A DNA stretch of 8,600 nucleotides from CAYIFC01 sp964362645 (GCA_964362645.1 CAYIFC010000025.1:1-8600), one strand, 5' to 3'. Numbered from the stretch's first letter, positions 1-5,911 are shown. A program made the numbers and translations. Notes: generated by a model from the sequence alone, not told the origin.

Positions 1-85
1 AAATGGCCAAGGAGATTCTAAGAAAACAGACTGCTTAAATTACCATTAGACCAAAAAATATCAATTCTCTTATCGAAATAAAAAG

Positions 86-91
86 TATAAA
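86..91 (+). promoter_or_regulatory. Possible -10 element (TATAAA) for the small CxxC gene
   Basis: TATAAA lies 7 nt before the ATG at 99, which would put the transcription start at or next to the start codon. No convincing -35 is visible in this AT-rich stretch, so the element could be chance. It is listed because two other genes in the window have the same spacing. Confidence 0.3.
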
Positions 92-98
92 CGTAAAA

Positions 99-257
99 AT
101 GCGCAAAAGATTTAAGCTTAAAAAACGGAGCTGTGCGATGTGTAAGCCTAATAAAATGGGTTGGGATCACCGTTGGCCAGCCAAAGAATTGGCTAAGTTG
201 AAAGAATTTGAGAGAGAAACAACTGTGGTATATTTAAATAATGAAACAGAAAAATAA
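99..257 (+). CDS. Small basic CxxC protein, 52 aa, unknown function
   Basis: The frame runs ATG to TAA and encodes 52 residues. The first 20 are strongly basic (MRKRFKLKKR...) and contain a CAMC pair (C12, C15) followed by KPNKMGWDHRW. The second half is a charged, probably helical KELAKLKEFERE stretch. From memory, this layout (basic start, S-C-x-x-C-K-P-x-K, an R-W pair, then LKEFERE) matches a widespread family of short hypothetical proteins with no known function. The two cysteines could bind a metal or form a disulfide, but only one CxxC is present, so a complete zinc ribbon is not seen. There is no signal peptide or membrane segment, so it is probably cytoplasmic. No Shine-Dalgarno precedes the ATG. 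The 3' end overlaps the next gene by 17 nt in another frame. Upstream, bases 1-98 show only short open tails (for example to stops at 38 and 49) that cannot be assigned. Confidence 0.6.
   Translation: MRKRFKLKKRSCAMCKPNKMGWDHRWPAKELAKLKEFERETTVVYLNNETEK
208..234 (+). promoter_or_regulatory. Extended -10 promoter for the membrane-anchored protein gene
   Basis: TGG-TATATT (226-234) is an extended -10 element ending 6 nt before the ATG at 241. TTGAGA (208-213) gives a 5/6 match to a -35 with a 15-nt spacer, which is short but tolerable with an extended -10. The predicted start of transcription falls on the start codon, so the mRNA would be leaderless. The promoter lies inside the 3' end of the preceding small gene. 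Confidence 0.45.
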
Positions 258-1188
258 GGGTTTTATTGTAGTTGGTATTATTATCGCAATATTAATTATT
301 ACTGGTGTTGGTCTTTATTATTGGAATCAAAAATCTATTGGACCGGAGAGTGTTTCAGAACCGATTTCTAGTACTGATACGAGCTGGAAGATTTATTTGG
401 ATGAGATGGTAGGATTTAAATTAAAGTATCCTGGTGATTATGTATTTAGAAAAATTGGCAGCACGGTTGCTTTCGCTAGTGTAAACAATACTCCAATTAC
501 ATTGGTTGGTCCGGGTCTGGGGAATGTAAATGTGACCGATCTCACTCTGTCGTTTTCTGTGCTTAATATTTTTGGGAAAGAAGGGAATCCCGAACACGCG
601 GTTTTTGTTAAAAGCAATATGTTTCCTGCCCCAGAACTTAATTATCTTAATCCCGATCTAGCCTTTAAATTTAAAGCTAATCGGGTAAAACCAGTTAATT
701 CTCTGCCCAGCGGTAGTTATAAGGGGTATGTTTTCCAAAAAAATGAGCGGATCTATCTCCTGTATTCGCTCGATACAAATACAGTATTATCGGAAATGGT
801 CAAAACTTTTATTTTTCCAGGAAATTCTAATGTTTCATCCCCAGTCACAAGTGCCGTTTCCGGTTGTGTCAAAACTATTACTCTCCAAAATAGGAAAGAT
901 GGGGCTAGTATTCCACAGAAAGTTACTCTTGGCGGCAAGGACTACAACATAGATAGCCACATCGAGTCGGAAGATAATTGGGCCAGTTTTAGTATTAACG
1001 GTGATATTGGGCCAAAAGGTAAATACTATAATCCTCTCGCACCTACGGTCGGTAATCCCTTGGCCGTTAAGGGAGGTAGTTTGCCTTTTCCTGATTCCAT
1101 TGTAATTCAAGGCGTATCCATCAAATTTACCAAGGTTGGTTATACACAAAGCCAACAAGAATTTGCGGAAGTTTGTTTGAATAACTAA
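241..1188 (+). CDS. Membrane-anchored extracytoplasmic protein, 315 aa, unknown function
   Basis: A short basic N-terminus (MKQKNKG) precedes one hydrophobic helix at about residues 8-27, and then a Ser/Pro-rich linker to about 47. This is an uncleaved signal-anchor with the rest outside the membrane. No lipobox Cys is present. Residues 49-192 form a first domain opening with W-K-I-Y-x-D-E-x-x-G-F-x-x-K-Y-P (49-64) and closing with a hydrophobic MVKTFIF strand. This resembles the PsbP-like/'Y..E.GF.F.YP' extracytoplasmic domains common in CPR genomes, but no function follows from that. Residues 207-315 look like a separate beta-rich domain. It holds the only two cysteines (C209, C312), which are placed to close a disulfide around it. 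I do not recognise this second domain. The start is supported by the extended -10 six bases upstream. Base composition is more AT-rich than the ribosomal genes. It overlaps the upstream small gene by 17 nt. Confidence 0.85.
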   Translation: MKQKNKGFIVVGIIIAILIITGVGLYYWNQKSIGPESVSEPISSTDTSWKIYLDEMVGFKLKYPGDYVFRKIGSTVAFASVNNTPITLVGPGLGNVNVTDLTLSFSVLNIFGKEGNPEHAVFVKSNMFPAPELNYLNPDLAFKFKANRVKPVNSLPSGSYKGYVFQKNERIYLLYSLDTNTVLSEMVKTFIFPGNSNVSSPVTSAVSGCVKTITLQNRKDGASIPQKVTLGGKDYNIDSHIESEDNWASFSINGDIGPKGKYYNPLAPTVGNPLAVKGGSLPFPDSIVIQGVSIKFTKVGYTQSQQEFAEVCLNN

Positions 1189-1189
1189 C

Positions 1190-1220
1190 TTGCCAAGGTG
1201 TAACATTTTTGTTACACTTG
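1190..1220 (+). promoter_or_regulatory. Promoter and overlapping palindromic operator of the toxin-antitoxin pair
   Basis: TTGCCA (1190-1195), a 17-nt spacer and TACACT (1213-1218) form a plausible sigma-70-type promoter. An inverted repeat covers it: the left arm CAAGGTGTAAC (1194-1204) pairs with the right arm GTTACACTTG (1211-1220) around a 6-nt centre, giving 10 matched positions with one bulged G. The arms overlap the -35 and -10 boxes, as expected for an operator bound by the ribbon-helix-helix antitoxin for autorepression. Binding is inferred from the family and not shown. There is no T-tract, so a terminator is unlikely. Confidence 0.6.
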
Positions 1221-1234
1221 AGCCACATAAAAAT

Positions 1235-1465
1235 ATGCCAACAGTAAAAAATCGTATTAACATTAGCGCCCCTAAGCCCGTCTTCCAAGCACTTAAGAGT
1301 TTGGCTCGACGGGATGATGTCCCTGTTGCCACTAAGACTCTGGAATTATTGAAAATAGCTTTAGAGATCGAAGAAGATTTTGTTTGGGGAGAAATCGCCA
1401 AAAGGCGTGAAGCCGCGACAACTAAATGGTTGAGTCATGATGAAGTATGGGGGCGTACCAAATAA
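1235..1465 (+). CDS. Ribbon-helix-helix antitoxin (RelB/CopG-like)
   Basis: This 76-residue protein begins MPTVKNRINISAP. Residues 6-48 fit a ribbon-helix-helix DNA-binding fold: a short strand (NRINIS), a helix (PKPVFQALKSLARRDD), a turn and a second helix (ATKTLELLKIALEIEED). The C-terminal tail (about 49-76), with EIAKRREAATTKWLSHDEVW, resembles the toxin-wrapping tail of RelB-type antitoxins seen beside RelE toxins in related genomes. The frame is also open back to a TTG at 1190, but ATG 1235 is preferred because that TTG lies in the -35 box and the residues it would add do not fit the family. No Shine-Dalgarno is seen and the inferred leader is only about 10 nt. The 3' end overlaps the toxin start by 19 nt, which suggests coupled translation. 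It likely neutralises the toxin and represses their shared promoter. Confidence 0.8.
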   Translation: MPTVKNRINISAPKPVFQALKSLARRDDVPVATKTLELLKIALEIEEDFVWGEIAKRREAATTKWLSHDEVWGRTK

Positions 1466-1725
1466 TCTATAGTAATATTGTCGCCGACGAAGACATTCCT
1501 CGTTTAGGCAAGGCAGAATCTGAAAGTATAGAACAAGCGATCAATACGAAATTAACTAAAGCGCCAGAGGATTTTGGTAAGCCGCTTCGTCGCCCATATC
1601 AAGGTTACTGGACTCTACGACAAGGGAACTACCGCATCATTTACTCCGTTACCAGACAATTAGTGAGAGTCGTTGCCATTTTACCCCGTGATCGCGCTTA
1701 TACCGAACTTCTTAAGAGATTATAG
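1447..1725 (+). CDS. RelE/ParE-family toxin
   Basis: This 92-residue protein is of typical RelE/ParE length. The family core is in the second half: G-K-P-L-R-R-P-Y-Q-G-Y-W-x-L-R (about 44-58), then N-Y-R-I-I-Y (61-66), then V-V-A-I-L-P-R-D-R-A-Y (75-85). The candidate active-site set is R58, R63, R81/R83 and Y85, in the positions where RelE toxins carry basic residues and a late Tyr. RelE-group toxins usually cut mRNA on the ribosome, whereas ParE-group toxins act on gyrase. The sequence alone leans to RelE but does not settle it. The ATG at 1447 lies inside the antitoxin gene, giving a 19-nt overlap, and the pair shares one promoter. Transcription probably ends at the strong hairpin 40 nt downstream. 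The protein is cytoplasmic with no cysteines, and all visible motifs are intact. Confidence 0.85.
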   Translation: MGAYQIIYSNIVADEDIPRLGKAESESIEQAINTKLTKAPEDFGKPLRRPYQGYWTLRQGNYRIIYSVTRQLVRVVAILPRDRAYTELLKRL

Positions 1726-1765
1726 GCTCGTTCATAAATGTTAAACACCCAGTGTTGCACAAGAA

Positions 1766-1795
1766 AAAAGCCGATCACGAGTGTGATCGGCTTTT
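1766..1795. terminator. Bidirectional intrinsic terminator between convergent genes
   Basis: A perfect 13-bp stem, AAAAGCCGATCAC paired with GTGATCGGCTTTT, closes a GAGT loop. On the minus strand it is followed by a T6 run, and on the plus strand the stem itself ends in T4 with further T-rich sequence. It lies 40 nt after the toxin stop and 16 nt after the dehydrogenase stop, so it can end both converging transcripts. Confidence 0.9.
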
Positions 1796-1811
1796 GGGTT
1801 TGGGCAGTTTT

Positions 1812-2681
1812 TTATTCCTCGTTTTTGTGGAGTGATCCGCTCGTTGCCCCTGCGATATTTTCCCAGTCACGGTTTTCTCTAATTCTTTCGTTTAATCGCC
1901 AAAGTTCTTCGAGTAGATAAGGCCGGTACATGGCTTCTCTTGCTTTATAGATTAGTGCATTCAGATCTTTTGGCAGACACTTCCCACCAAACCCTCGATC
2001 ACCATCATGACCAGGAACTTGGATGTTGCGCCCGATTCGCGGGTCGAGAAGGATGGCTCCAGCGACTGTTTGATAGTCTACGCCAAAAGCTTCACAAATT
2101 CCGAAAAGTTCGTTAGCACCACCAATTTGCAGAGCGAGCATAACATTGGCCGCATACTTAATCATCTCGGCTGTTCGACGATTAACATGGATGTATTTGG
2201 CGTTTGGAAAGATGGGCCGATAGACTTGCTCGAGAGTCTCTAAGCTTTTTTGATCATTCGCGCCAAGAACTACATGGTCGGTGTTTTCCATATCTTCCTT
2301 GGCGTTCTTTTCGGTTAGAAACTCAGGATTAACGGCAATACGCAATCCGTATTGCAGAGCTAGGTCATCACTTGTGCCCGAGACGGCGGTTGATCTAATT
2401 ACCACTAAGATGTCGGTTGTTTCTCCGGCTTGGTCGGTTAGTTTATCTCTCAAAGCCTTAAGAGAGTCATGGATCGGTGTGTAATCAATTTCGCCCGACG
2501 GCTTCATTGGAGTGGGAACACAAACAAAGACAACTTCGGCTTCGCGGGCAATCCGCTCAAGTTGGATCTCCAAATTGTGTGGCTTCTTGTATTTATCGTA
2601 GGCGATGATCCTGTGGTTTCTCTTCAGCATCTCGCCTGTAGCACCTCCCACCACACCGTAACCGATGATTCCAATTTTCAT
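1812..2681 (-). CDS. Short UDP-glucose/GDP-mannose-type sugar dehydrogenase
   Basis: The 289-residue product carries the hallmarks of NAD-dependent nucleotide-sugar 6-dehydrogenases, which oxidise the C6 alcohol of a nucleotide sugar to the uronic acid in two steps. The N-terminal Rossmann fold has G-x-G-x-x-G (GIIGYGVVGG, 4-13), an acidic D29 at the end of strand 2, and C-V-P-T-P (54-58). I-R-S-T-A-V (95-100) and N-P-E-F-L-T-E (118-124) follow. The central helix region has E-M-I-K-Y-A-A-N (172-179, candidate catalytic Lys175). The catalytic cysteine motif GFGGKCLPKD (230-239) contains Cys235. The protein ends about 50 residues after that motif, so the third, UDP-sugar-binding domain of classical enzymes (usually about 390-450 aa) is missing. 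The substrate (UDP-glucose, UDP-sugar or GDP-mannose) cannot be told. The gene has its own promoter and a good Shine-Dalgarno. It is divergent from tuf and may supply uronic acid for surface polysaccharide. Confidence 0.9.
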   Translation of the reverse strand: MKIGIIGYGVVGGATGEMLKRNHRIIAYDKYKKPHNLEIQLERIAREAEVVFVCVPTPMKPSGEIDYTPIHDSLKALRDKLTDQAGETTDILVVIRSTAVSGTSDDLALQYGLRIAVNPEFLTEKNAKEDMENTDHVVLGANDQKSLETLEQVYRPIFPNAKYIHVNRRTAEMIKYAANVMLALQIGGANELFGICEAFGVDYQTVAGAILLDPRIGRNIQVPGHDGDRGFGGKCLPKDLNALIYKAREAMYRPYLLEELWRLNERIRENRDWENIAGATSGSLHKNEE

Positions 2682-2689
2682 AAATCTTG

Positions 2690-2696
2690 CCCCTTT
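2690..2696 (-). promoter_or_regulatory. Shine-Dalgarno of the sugar dehydrogenase gene
   Basis: On the minus strand AAAGGGG lies 8 nt before the ATG at 2681. It supports that start and is the only convincing Shine-Dalgarno I see in the window. Confidence 0.65.
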
Positions 2697-2710
2697 CTAA
2701 GTCAAAGACC

Positions 2711-2739
2711 ATTATCTAGAATTCCAAATCTAACGTCAG
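2711..2739 (-). promoter_or_regulatory. Promoter of the sugar dehydrogenase gene
   Basis: Read on the minus strand, CTGACG (2739-2734), a 17-nt spacer and GATAAT (2716-2711) match 4/6 and 5/6 of the -35 and -10 consensus. The implied start near 2704 gives a leader of about 22 nt that contains the Shine-Dalgarno. Confidence 0.6.
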
Positions 2740-2789
2740 CCTATTAGAACCAAGTCTGTAAGTCAAACCTAGGTATTTATCCTTACCTA

Positions 2790-2818
2790 TTGACGCCGGC
2801 TCTAGGCTACGCTAGGAT
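2790..2818 (+). promoter_or_regulatory. Promoter of the tuf-S10 operon
   Basis: TTGACG (2790-2795, 5/6), a 17-nt spacer and TAGGAT (2813-2818, 4/6) lie about 70 nt before tuf. The start would be near 2825, leaving a leader of about 60 nt. It is divergent from the dehydrogenase promoter, with about 50 bp between the two -35 boxes. The leader holds a GC-rich stretch and a T6 run but no Shine-Dalgarno. Confidence 0.65.
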
Positions 2819-2886
2819 TAACGGCACGCAATCGCGCGGACCTTTTTTGTTTATTATTAGTCGTTTATTAACTTTAGATATAAAAA

Positions 2887-4080
2887 ATGGCAGAAAAATT
2901 TGATCGTTCCAAGCCTCATGTCAACGTTGGCACAATCGGCCACGTTGACCACGGCAAGACCACCCTTACGGCGGCTATTCTCCACTCCCTCAGCCTCGCC
3001 GGTAACAAGGTTAAGTTGAAGAAAGTTGAAGACATTGACAACGCCCCCGAGGAACGGGAGCGCGGTATTACCATTGCTCTCTCGCACAATGAGTACGAGA
3101 CGGCGACTCGTCACTACGCTCACATTGACGCCCCTGGTCACGCCGACTACATTAAAAACATGATCACTGGCGCCGCCCAGATGGACGGTGCGATCTTGGT
3201 AATTGGTGCGGGAGACGGTGTTATGCCACAGACTCGTGAGCACATCCTTTTGGCTCGTCAGGTTGGTGTGCCCAAGGTTATCGTTTTCCTTAACAAGATT
3301 GACATGGTAGATGATCCAGAACTTATTGATCTAGTAGAATCTGAAGTGCGCGAACTTCTCACCAAGCACAATTATGATGGCGACAATGCCCCTGTCATCC
3401 GCGGTTCTGGTCTCAAAGCCCTCGAAGGTAAAGACGTTAACGACGAATGGGTTAAAAAGGTTCTCGAACTAACTAATGCTCTCGACACTTACATTCCTCA
3501 ACCAGTGCGCGAAATTGATAAGCCTTTCCTAATGCCGATTGAAGACATCTTCTCGATTGAAGGTCGCGGTACCGTTGTTACTGGTCGTGTCGAGCGCGGC
3601 AAGATTAAGGTTGGTGAGGAAATGGAAATCGTTGGTCTTAAAGATACCGCCAAGACTACCGTTACTGGTATCGAAATGTTCAACAAGCAACTCGACGAGG
3701 GTATGGCGGGCGACAACGCCGGTATTCTCCTCCGCGGTACTAAGAAGGAAGATGTGACGCGTGGTCAAGTGCTCGCCAAGCCAGGTTCTGTGACGCCTCA
3801 TACCGAATTTACGGCTGAAACCTACATTCTTAAGAAAGAAGAAGGTGGTCGCCACACTCCGTTCTTTACTGGTTACAAGCCCCAGTTCTATCTCCGCACC
3901 ACCGACGTTACTGGCGAAGTTACTCTCGATGAGTCAGTGAAGATGGTTATGCCGGGTGATACCGTTACCTTTAAGGTTAAGCTCGTGGCCCCGATCGCGC
4001 TCGAAGAAAAGCAGCGCTTCGCCATCCGCGAAGGTGGCAAGACTGTCGGCGCTGGCGTGGTAACTAAGATTACTGCCTAA
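2887..4080 (+). CDS. tuf: Translation elongation factor Tu (EF-Tu)
   Basis: EF-Tu is the GTPase that brings aminoacyl-tRNA to the ribosomal A site in the cytoplasm. At 397 residues it is full length (E. coli 394). The G domain shows the P-loop GHVDHGKT (18-25), the switch I RGITI (59-63), DAPGH (81-85) with the hydrolysis His85, NKID (136-139) and SGLK (174-177). Domains II and III follow, with RGTVVTGRVERG (227-238), GGRHTPF (320-326) and a C-terminus near FAIREGGKTVGAGVV. Two G-domain positions differ from the common form: DAPGH instead of DCPGH, and SGLK instead of SALK. The protein has no cysteine at all. The ATG at 2887 gives the family N-terminus (MAEKFDRSKPHVNVGTIGH). It opens the operon and its stop is 3 nt before the rpsJ ATG. 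In many bacteria rpsG and fusA precede tuf, but here a divergent unrelated gene does. Confidence 0.98.
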   Translation: MAEKFDRSKPHVNVGTIGHVDHGKTTLTAAILHSLSLAGNKVKLKKVEDIDNAPEERERGITIALSHNEYETATRHYAHIDAPGHADYIKNMITGAAQMDGAILVIGAGDGVMPQTREHILLARQVGVPKVIVFLNKIDMVDDPELIDLVESEVRELLTKHNYDGDNAPVIRGSGLKALEGKDVNDEWVKKVLELTNALDTYIPQPVREIDKPFLMPIEDIFSIEGRGTVVTGRVERGKIKVGEEMEIVGLKDTAKTTVTGIEMFNKQLDEGMAGDNAGILLRGTKKEDVTRGQVLAKPGSVTPHTEFTAETYILKKEEGGRHTPFFTGYKPQFYLRTTDVTGEVTLDESVKMVMPGDTVTFKVKLVAPIALEEKQRFAIREGGKTVGAGVVTKITA

Positions 4081-4083
4081 TTT

Positions 4084-4470
4084 ATGGAAGCGACCGTTTC
4101 GACAACCAAGAAGCCCGCCTCGCCATCGGGTAGGAGTCGGGCTAAGAAAGTAGTTCCTGAAACGGTCCAAAAGATCCGGATCCGGGTTTCGGCTTACGAA
4201 CACAAGGTCCTGGACGCTTCCGTTAAGCAGATTGTTGATACCGCCCGTCGTTACGATGCGGTCGTGGAGGGCCCGATCCCATTGCCAACTGAGATCAAAA
4301 AGTATACCGTCAACCGCAGTTCCTTTGTGCACAAGAATGCGCGTGAGCAGTTTGAGATGCGGGTGCATAAGCGCCTTATCGATATCTCCAACCCTTCGCC
4401 CAAGATCATCGAGCAACTAACCAGCCTTAACCTCCCTTCTGGCGTTAATATTGACGTCAAAATGATCTAA
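4084..4470 (+). CDS. rpsJ: Small-subunit ribosomal protein uS10
   Basis: The 30S head protein S10 (NusE), which in many bacteria also joins antitermination and transcription-translation coupling with NusB and NusG. The conserved core starts near residue 30 (KIRIRVSAYEHKVLD) and includes GPIPLPT (63-69), the loop NRSSFVHKNAREQFEMR (77-93), HKRLIDI (95-101) and a C-terminus LPSGVNIDVKM. Residues 1-29 are an added basic Thr/Lys/Ser/Arg-rich tail, making the protein 128 aa against about 103 in E. coli. The ATG 3 nt after the tuf stop is the only sensible start for the unit as spaced. Starting at the core would need an internal codon, and none is clearly better. No Shine-Dalgarno is present, so translation probably depends on re-initiation from tuf. 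Confidence 0.96.
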   Translation: MEATVSTTKKPASPSGRSRAKKVVPETVQKIRIRVSAYEHKVLDASVKQIVDTARRYDAVVEGPIPLPTEIKKYTVNRSSFVHKNAREQFEMRVHKRLIDISNPSPKIIEQLTSLNLPSGVNIDVKMI

Positions 4471-4506
4471 ACGAATGACTGGCGAATAAAAACGAATGTT
4501 ACGAAT
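4471..4506 (+). repeat. Four phased CGAAT repeats before rplC
   Basis: The 41-nt gap between rpsJ and rplC, the largest inside the operon, holds ACGAAT (4471), GCGAAT (4482), ACGAAT (4492) and ACGAAT (4501). Successive starts are 11, 10 and 9 nt apart, close to one helical turn. Within them AAACGAATG occurs twice, 21 nt apart (4469 and 4490). The gap has no hairpin or Shine-Dalgarno. Function is unknown. It may be a protein-binding site on DNA or mRNA, or leftover short duplication. Confidence 0.5.
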
Positions 4507-4511
4507 AACCA

Positions 4512-5126
4512 ATGAAATACTTACTCGGGACAAAAGAATACATGACCCAAATTTGGGGAGAGGATGGGGTTGCCAAGGTGGTAACTGTGGTTTCGGCGGG
4601 TCCGATAACGGTTACACAAGTTAAGACCCCCACCAAGGATGGTTATTCCAGCGTTCAGGTTGGTTACAGCCAGTTAAAAGAAAAGAAGGTAGGCAAGCGC
4701 CGGCAGGGTAAACCCTTCCGGCATTTGCGTGAGGTTAAGGGTCCAGCCGTTGGTAGTGAGGAGGTTGCTTCGGGCACAATTTTTGACGCTGGAGTTTTTG
4801 CTGCTGGCGACACGGTGCGTGTAAGCGGTATCTCTAAGGGTAAGGGCTTCCAGGGTGTGGTTAAGCGTCACGGTTTCTCCGGTGGTCCGCGCTCCCACGG
4901 CCAAAAGCACTCCGAGCGCGAGCCGGGCGCCATTGGTGGCGGTGGCGGTCGCGCCGGCGGGCGCGTGGCTAAGGGTATCCGCATGGCCGGCCGGATGGGC
5001 GGCGAACGGGTTTCTGTCCGCAACCTAAAAGTAGTTGGCGTTGATGAGGCCAAGCAAACCATCCTCCTCTCTGGCGCGGTACCTGGTCGTCGTGGTACCC
5101 TCCTCGAGATCGTTTCCACTGACTAA
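4512..5126 (+). CDS. rplC: Large-subunit ribosomal protein uL3
   Basis: An early-assembling 50S protein whose long loop reaches toward the peptidyl-transferase centre. At 204 aa it is of normal length (E. coli 209). The N-terminus MKYLLGTKEYMTQIW fits the family start (like MKFILGKK.GMTQ), which fixes the ATG. The core signature is V-S-G-I-S-K-G-K-G-F-Q-G-V-V-K-R (104-119), followed by HG-rich and EREPGAIG segments. KGIRMAGRMG (154-163) and a C-terminal AVPGRRGTLLEI close it. The loop after the PGAIG motif is IGGGGGRAGGRVAKG (141-155), very rich in glycine. The Gln that E. coli PrmB methylates (IGQNQTPG) is absent here. The gene is separated from rpsJ by 41 nt of CGAAT repeats and from rplD by 8 nt. 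Confidence 0.96.
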   Translation: MKYLLGTKEYMTQIWGEDGVAKVVTVVSAGPITVTQVKTPTKDGYSSVQVGYSQLKEKKVGKRRQGKPFRHLREVKGPAVGSEEVASGTIFDAGVFAAGDTVRVSGISKGKGFQGVVKRHGFSGGPRSHGQKHSEREPGAIGGGGGRAGGRVAKGIRMAGRMGGERVSVRNLKVVGVDEAKQTILLSGAVPGRRGTLLEIVSTD

Positions 5127-5134
5127 GTAATACT

Positions 5135-5911
5135 ATGACTACTACTCCCCAAAAAACTAAGACCAAGGCCGCCCCGAAAGCTGCTGCTCTTAAGCCTAAA
5201 AAGGTGGTATCCGAAGCGCCTGTTCTTGGCGCCCTAGAAGCACCAGTCTACAACCAAGAAGGGGAGGTAGTTAGTAAGGTGAGCTTACCAGCCGATCTTT
5301 TTGATCAGCCATGGAATCCTGACTTGGTGCACCAAGTGGTAACTGTCATGCAAGCCAATCGTCGTGACCCGATTGCTCACACTAAGGGTCGGGGTGAGGT
5401 GCGTGGCGGCGGCAAGAAACCTTGGCGCCAGAAGGGGACCGGCCGGGCGCGTCATGGCTCCACTCGCTCGCCAATCTGGCGTAAGGGAGGCATTACACAT
5501 GGTCCGATTAAGGAGAAAATACTCGGCCGTAAGTTGAGTATCAAAATGCGCGCGGCCGCGCTCGCTTCTGTGCTCTCAGCCAAGTGGCGCGATGGCGAAA
5601 TTATGTTTTTAAATGACTGGTCGCTCGAAGCGCCTAAGACCAAACTTTTTGCCCAAGGACTAAACAGGCTCTCGCAGGTTGAAGGGTTTGAGAAGGTGGC
5701 CTACCTTAAGGGTAACCGGGCGCTTGTAGCTACCCCGAGCGGCAATGCCGAGTTTTCGCGAGCTGCTGGCAATCTCAAGGCCGTAATGATCACCGAAGCC
5801 CGCAATTTAAATACACTCGATTTGCTAACTTACCGCTATTTAATATTAACCAAGCCGGAAGAAAGCTTCCCAATTTTGCAAAAGCGCGTTTCTACTAAAT
5901 CCAATGTCTAA
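5135..5911 (+). CDS. rplD: Large-subunit ribosomal protein uL4
   Basis: A 50S protein lining the peptide exit tunnel. In some bacteria it represses its own operon. The tunnel-loop signature is intact: GGGKKPWRQKGTGRARHGS (91-109) followed by RSPIWRKGG (111-119). The remaining core follows to about residue 250. The 258-residue length exceeds the roughly 205 usual for the family because of a Lys/Ala/Pro-rich N-terminal extension (about 1-36) before the first conserved strand (APVYNQEG). The ATG 8 nt after rplC is preferred. No in-frame start closer to the core fits better, although the extension could be shorter in vivo. The end overlaps the rplW ATG by 8 nt, pointing to coupled translation. 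No hairpin resembling the E. coli S10 leader is evident in front of the operon. Confidence 0.95.
   Translation: MTTTPQKTKTKAAPKAAALKPKKVVSEAPVLGALEAPVYNQEGEVVSKVSLPADLFDQPWNPDLVHQVVTVMQANRRDPIAHTKGRGEVRGGGKKPWRQKGTGRARHGSTRSPIWRKGGITHGPIKEKILGRKLSIKMRAAALASVLSAKWRDGEIMFLNDWSLEAPKTKLFAQGLNRLSQVEGFEKVAYLKGNRALVATPSGNAEFSRAAGNLKAVMITEARNLNTLDLLTYRYLILTKPEESFPILQKRVSTKSNV

Noticed and set aside
1..49. Tail of an upstream gene (open to stops at 38 or 49)
   Set aside because: Only 11-15 residues are visible in competing frames, with no way to choose between them or to exclude non-coding DNA.
835..1401. 188-residue open frame on the minus strand
   Set aside because: It runs antisense through the membrane-protein gene and the antitoxin gene, crosses the operator, and its residues show no family features.
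1190..1465. Longer antitoxin starting at TTG 1190 (91 aa)
   Set aside because: The TTG overlaps the -35 box, the added residues cross the operator palindrome, and the family N-terminus fits ATG 1235.
1744..1756. Small hairpin AACAC-CCA-GTGTT before the terminator
   Set aside because: It has only five base pairs and a 3-nt loop, with no T-tract. The strong terminator just downstream explains the region.
2823..2849. GC-rich stretch followed by T6 in the tuf leader, as a possible attenuator
   Set aside because: The best pairing is only about 3 bp plus a mismatch and a bulged GG/CC. The inferred transcript start is at about 2825, so there would be hardly any RNA before it.
2857..3243. 128-residue open frame on the minus strand inside tuf
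   Set aside because: It is the mirror of the tuf codon pattern. tuf is certain and the antisense product resembles nothing.
3934..4416. 160-residue open frame on the minus strand over the tuf-rpsJ junction
   Set aside because: It is a shadow of two certain genes and spans their boundary.
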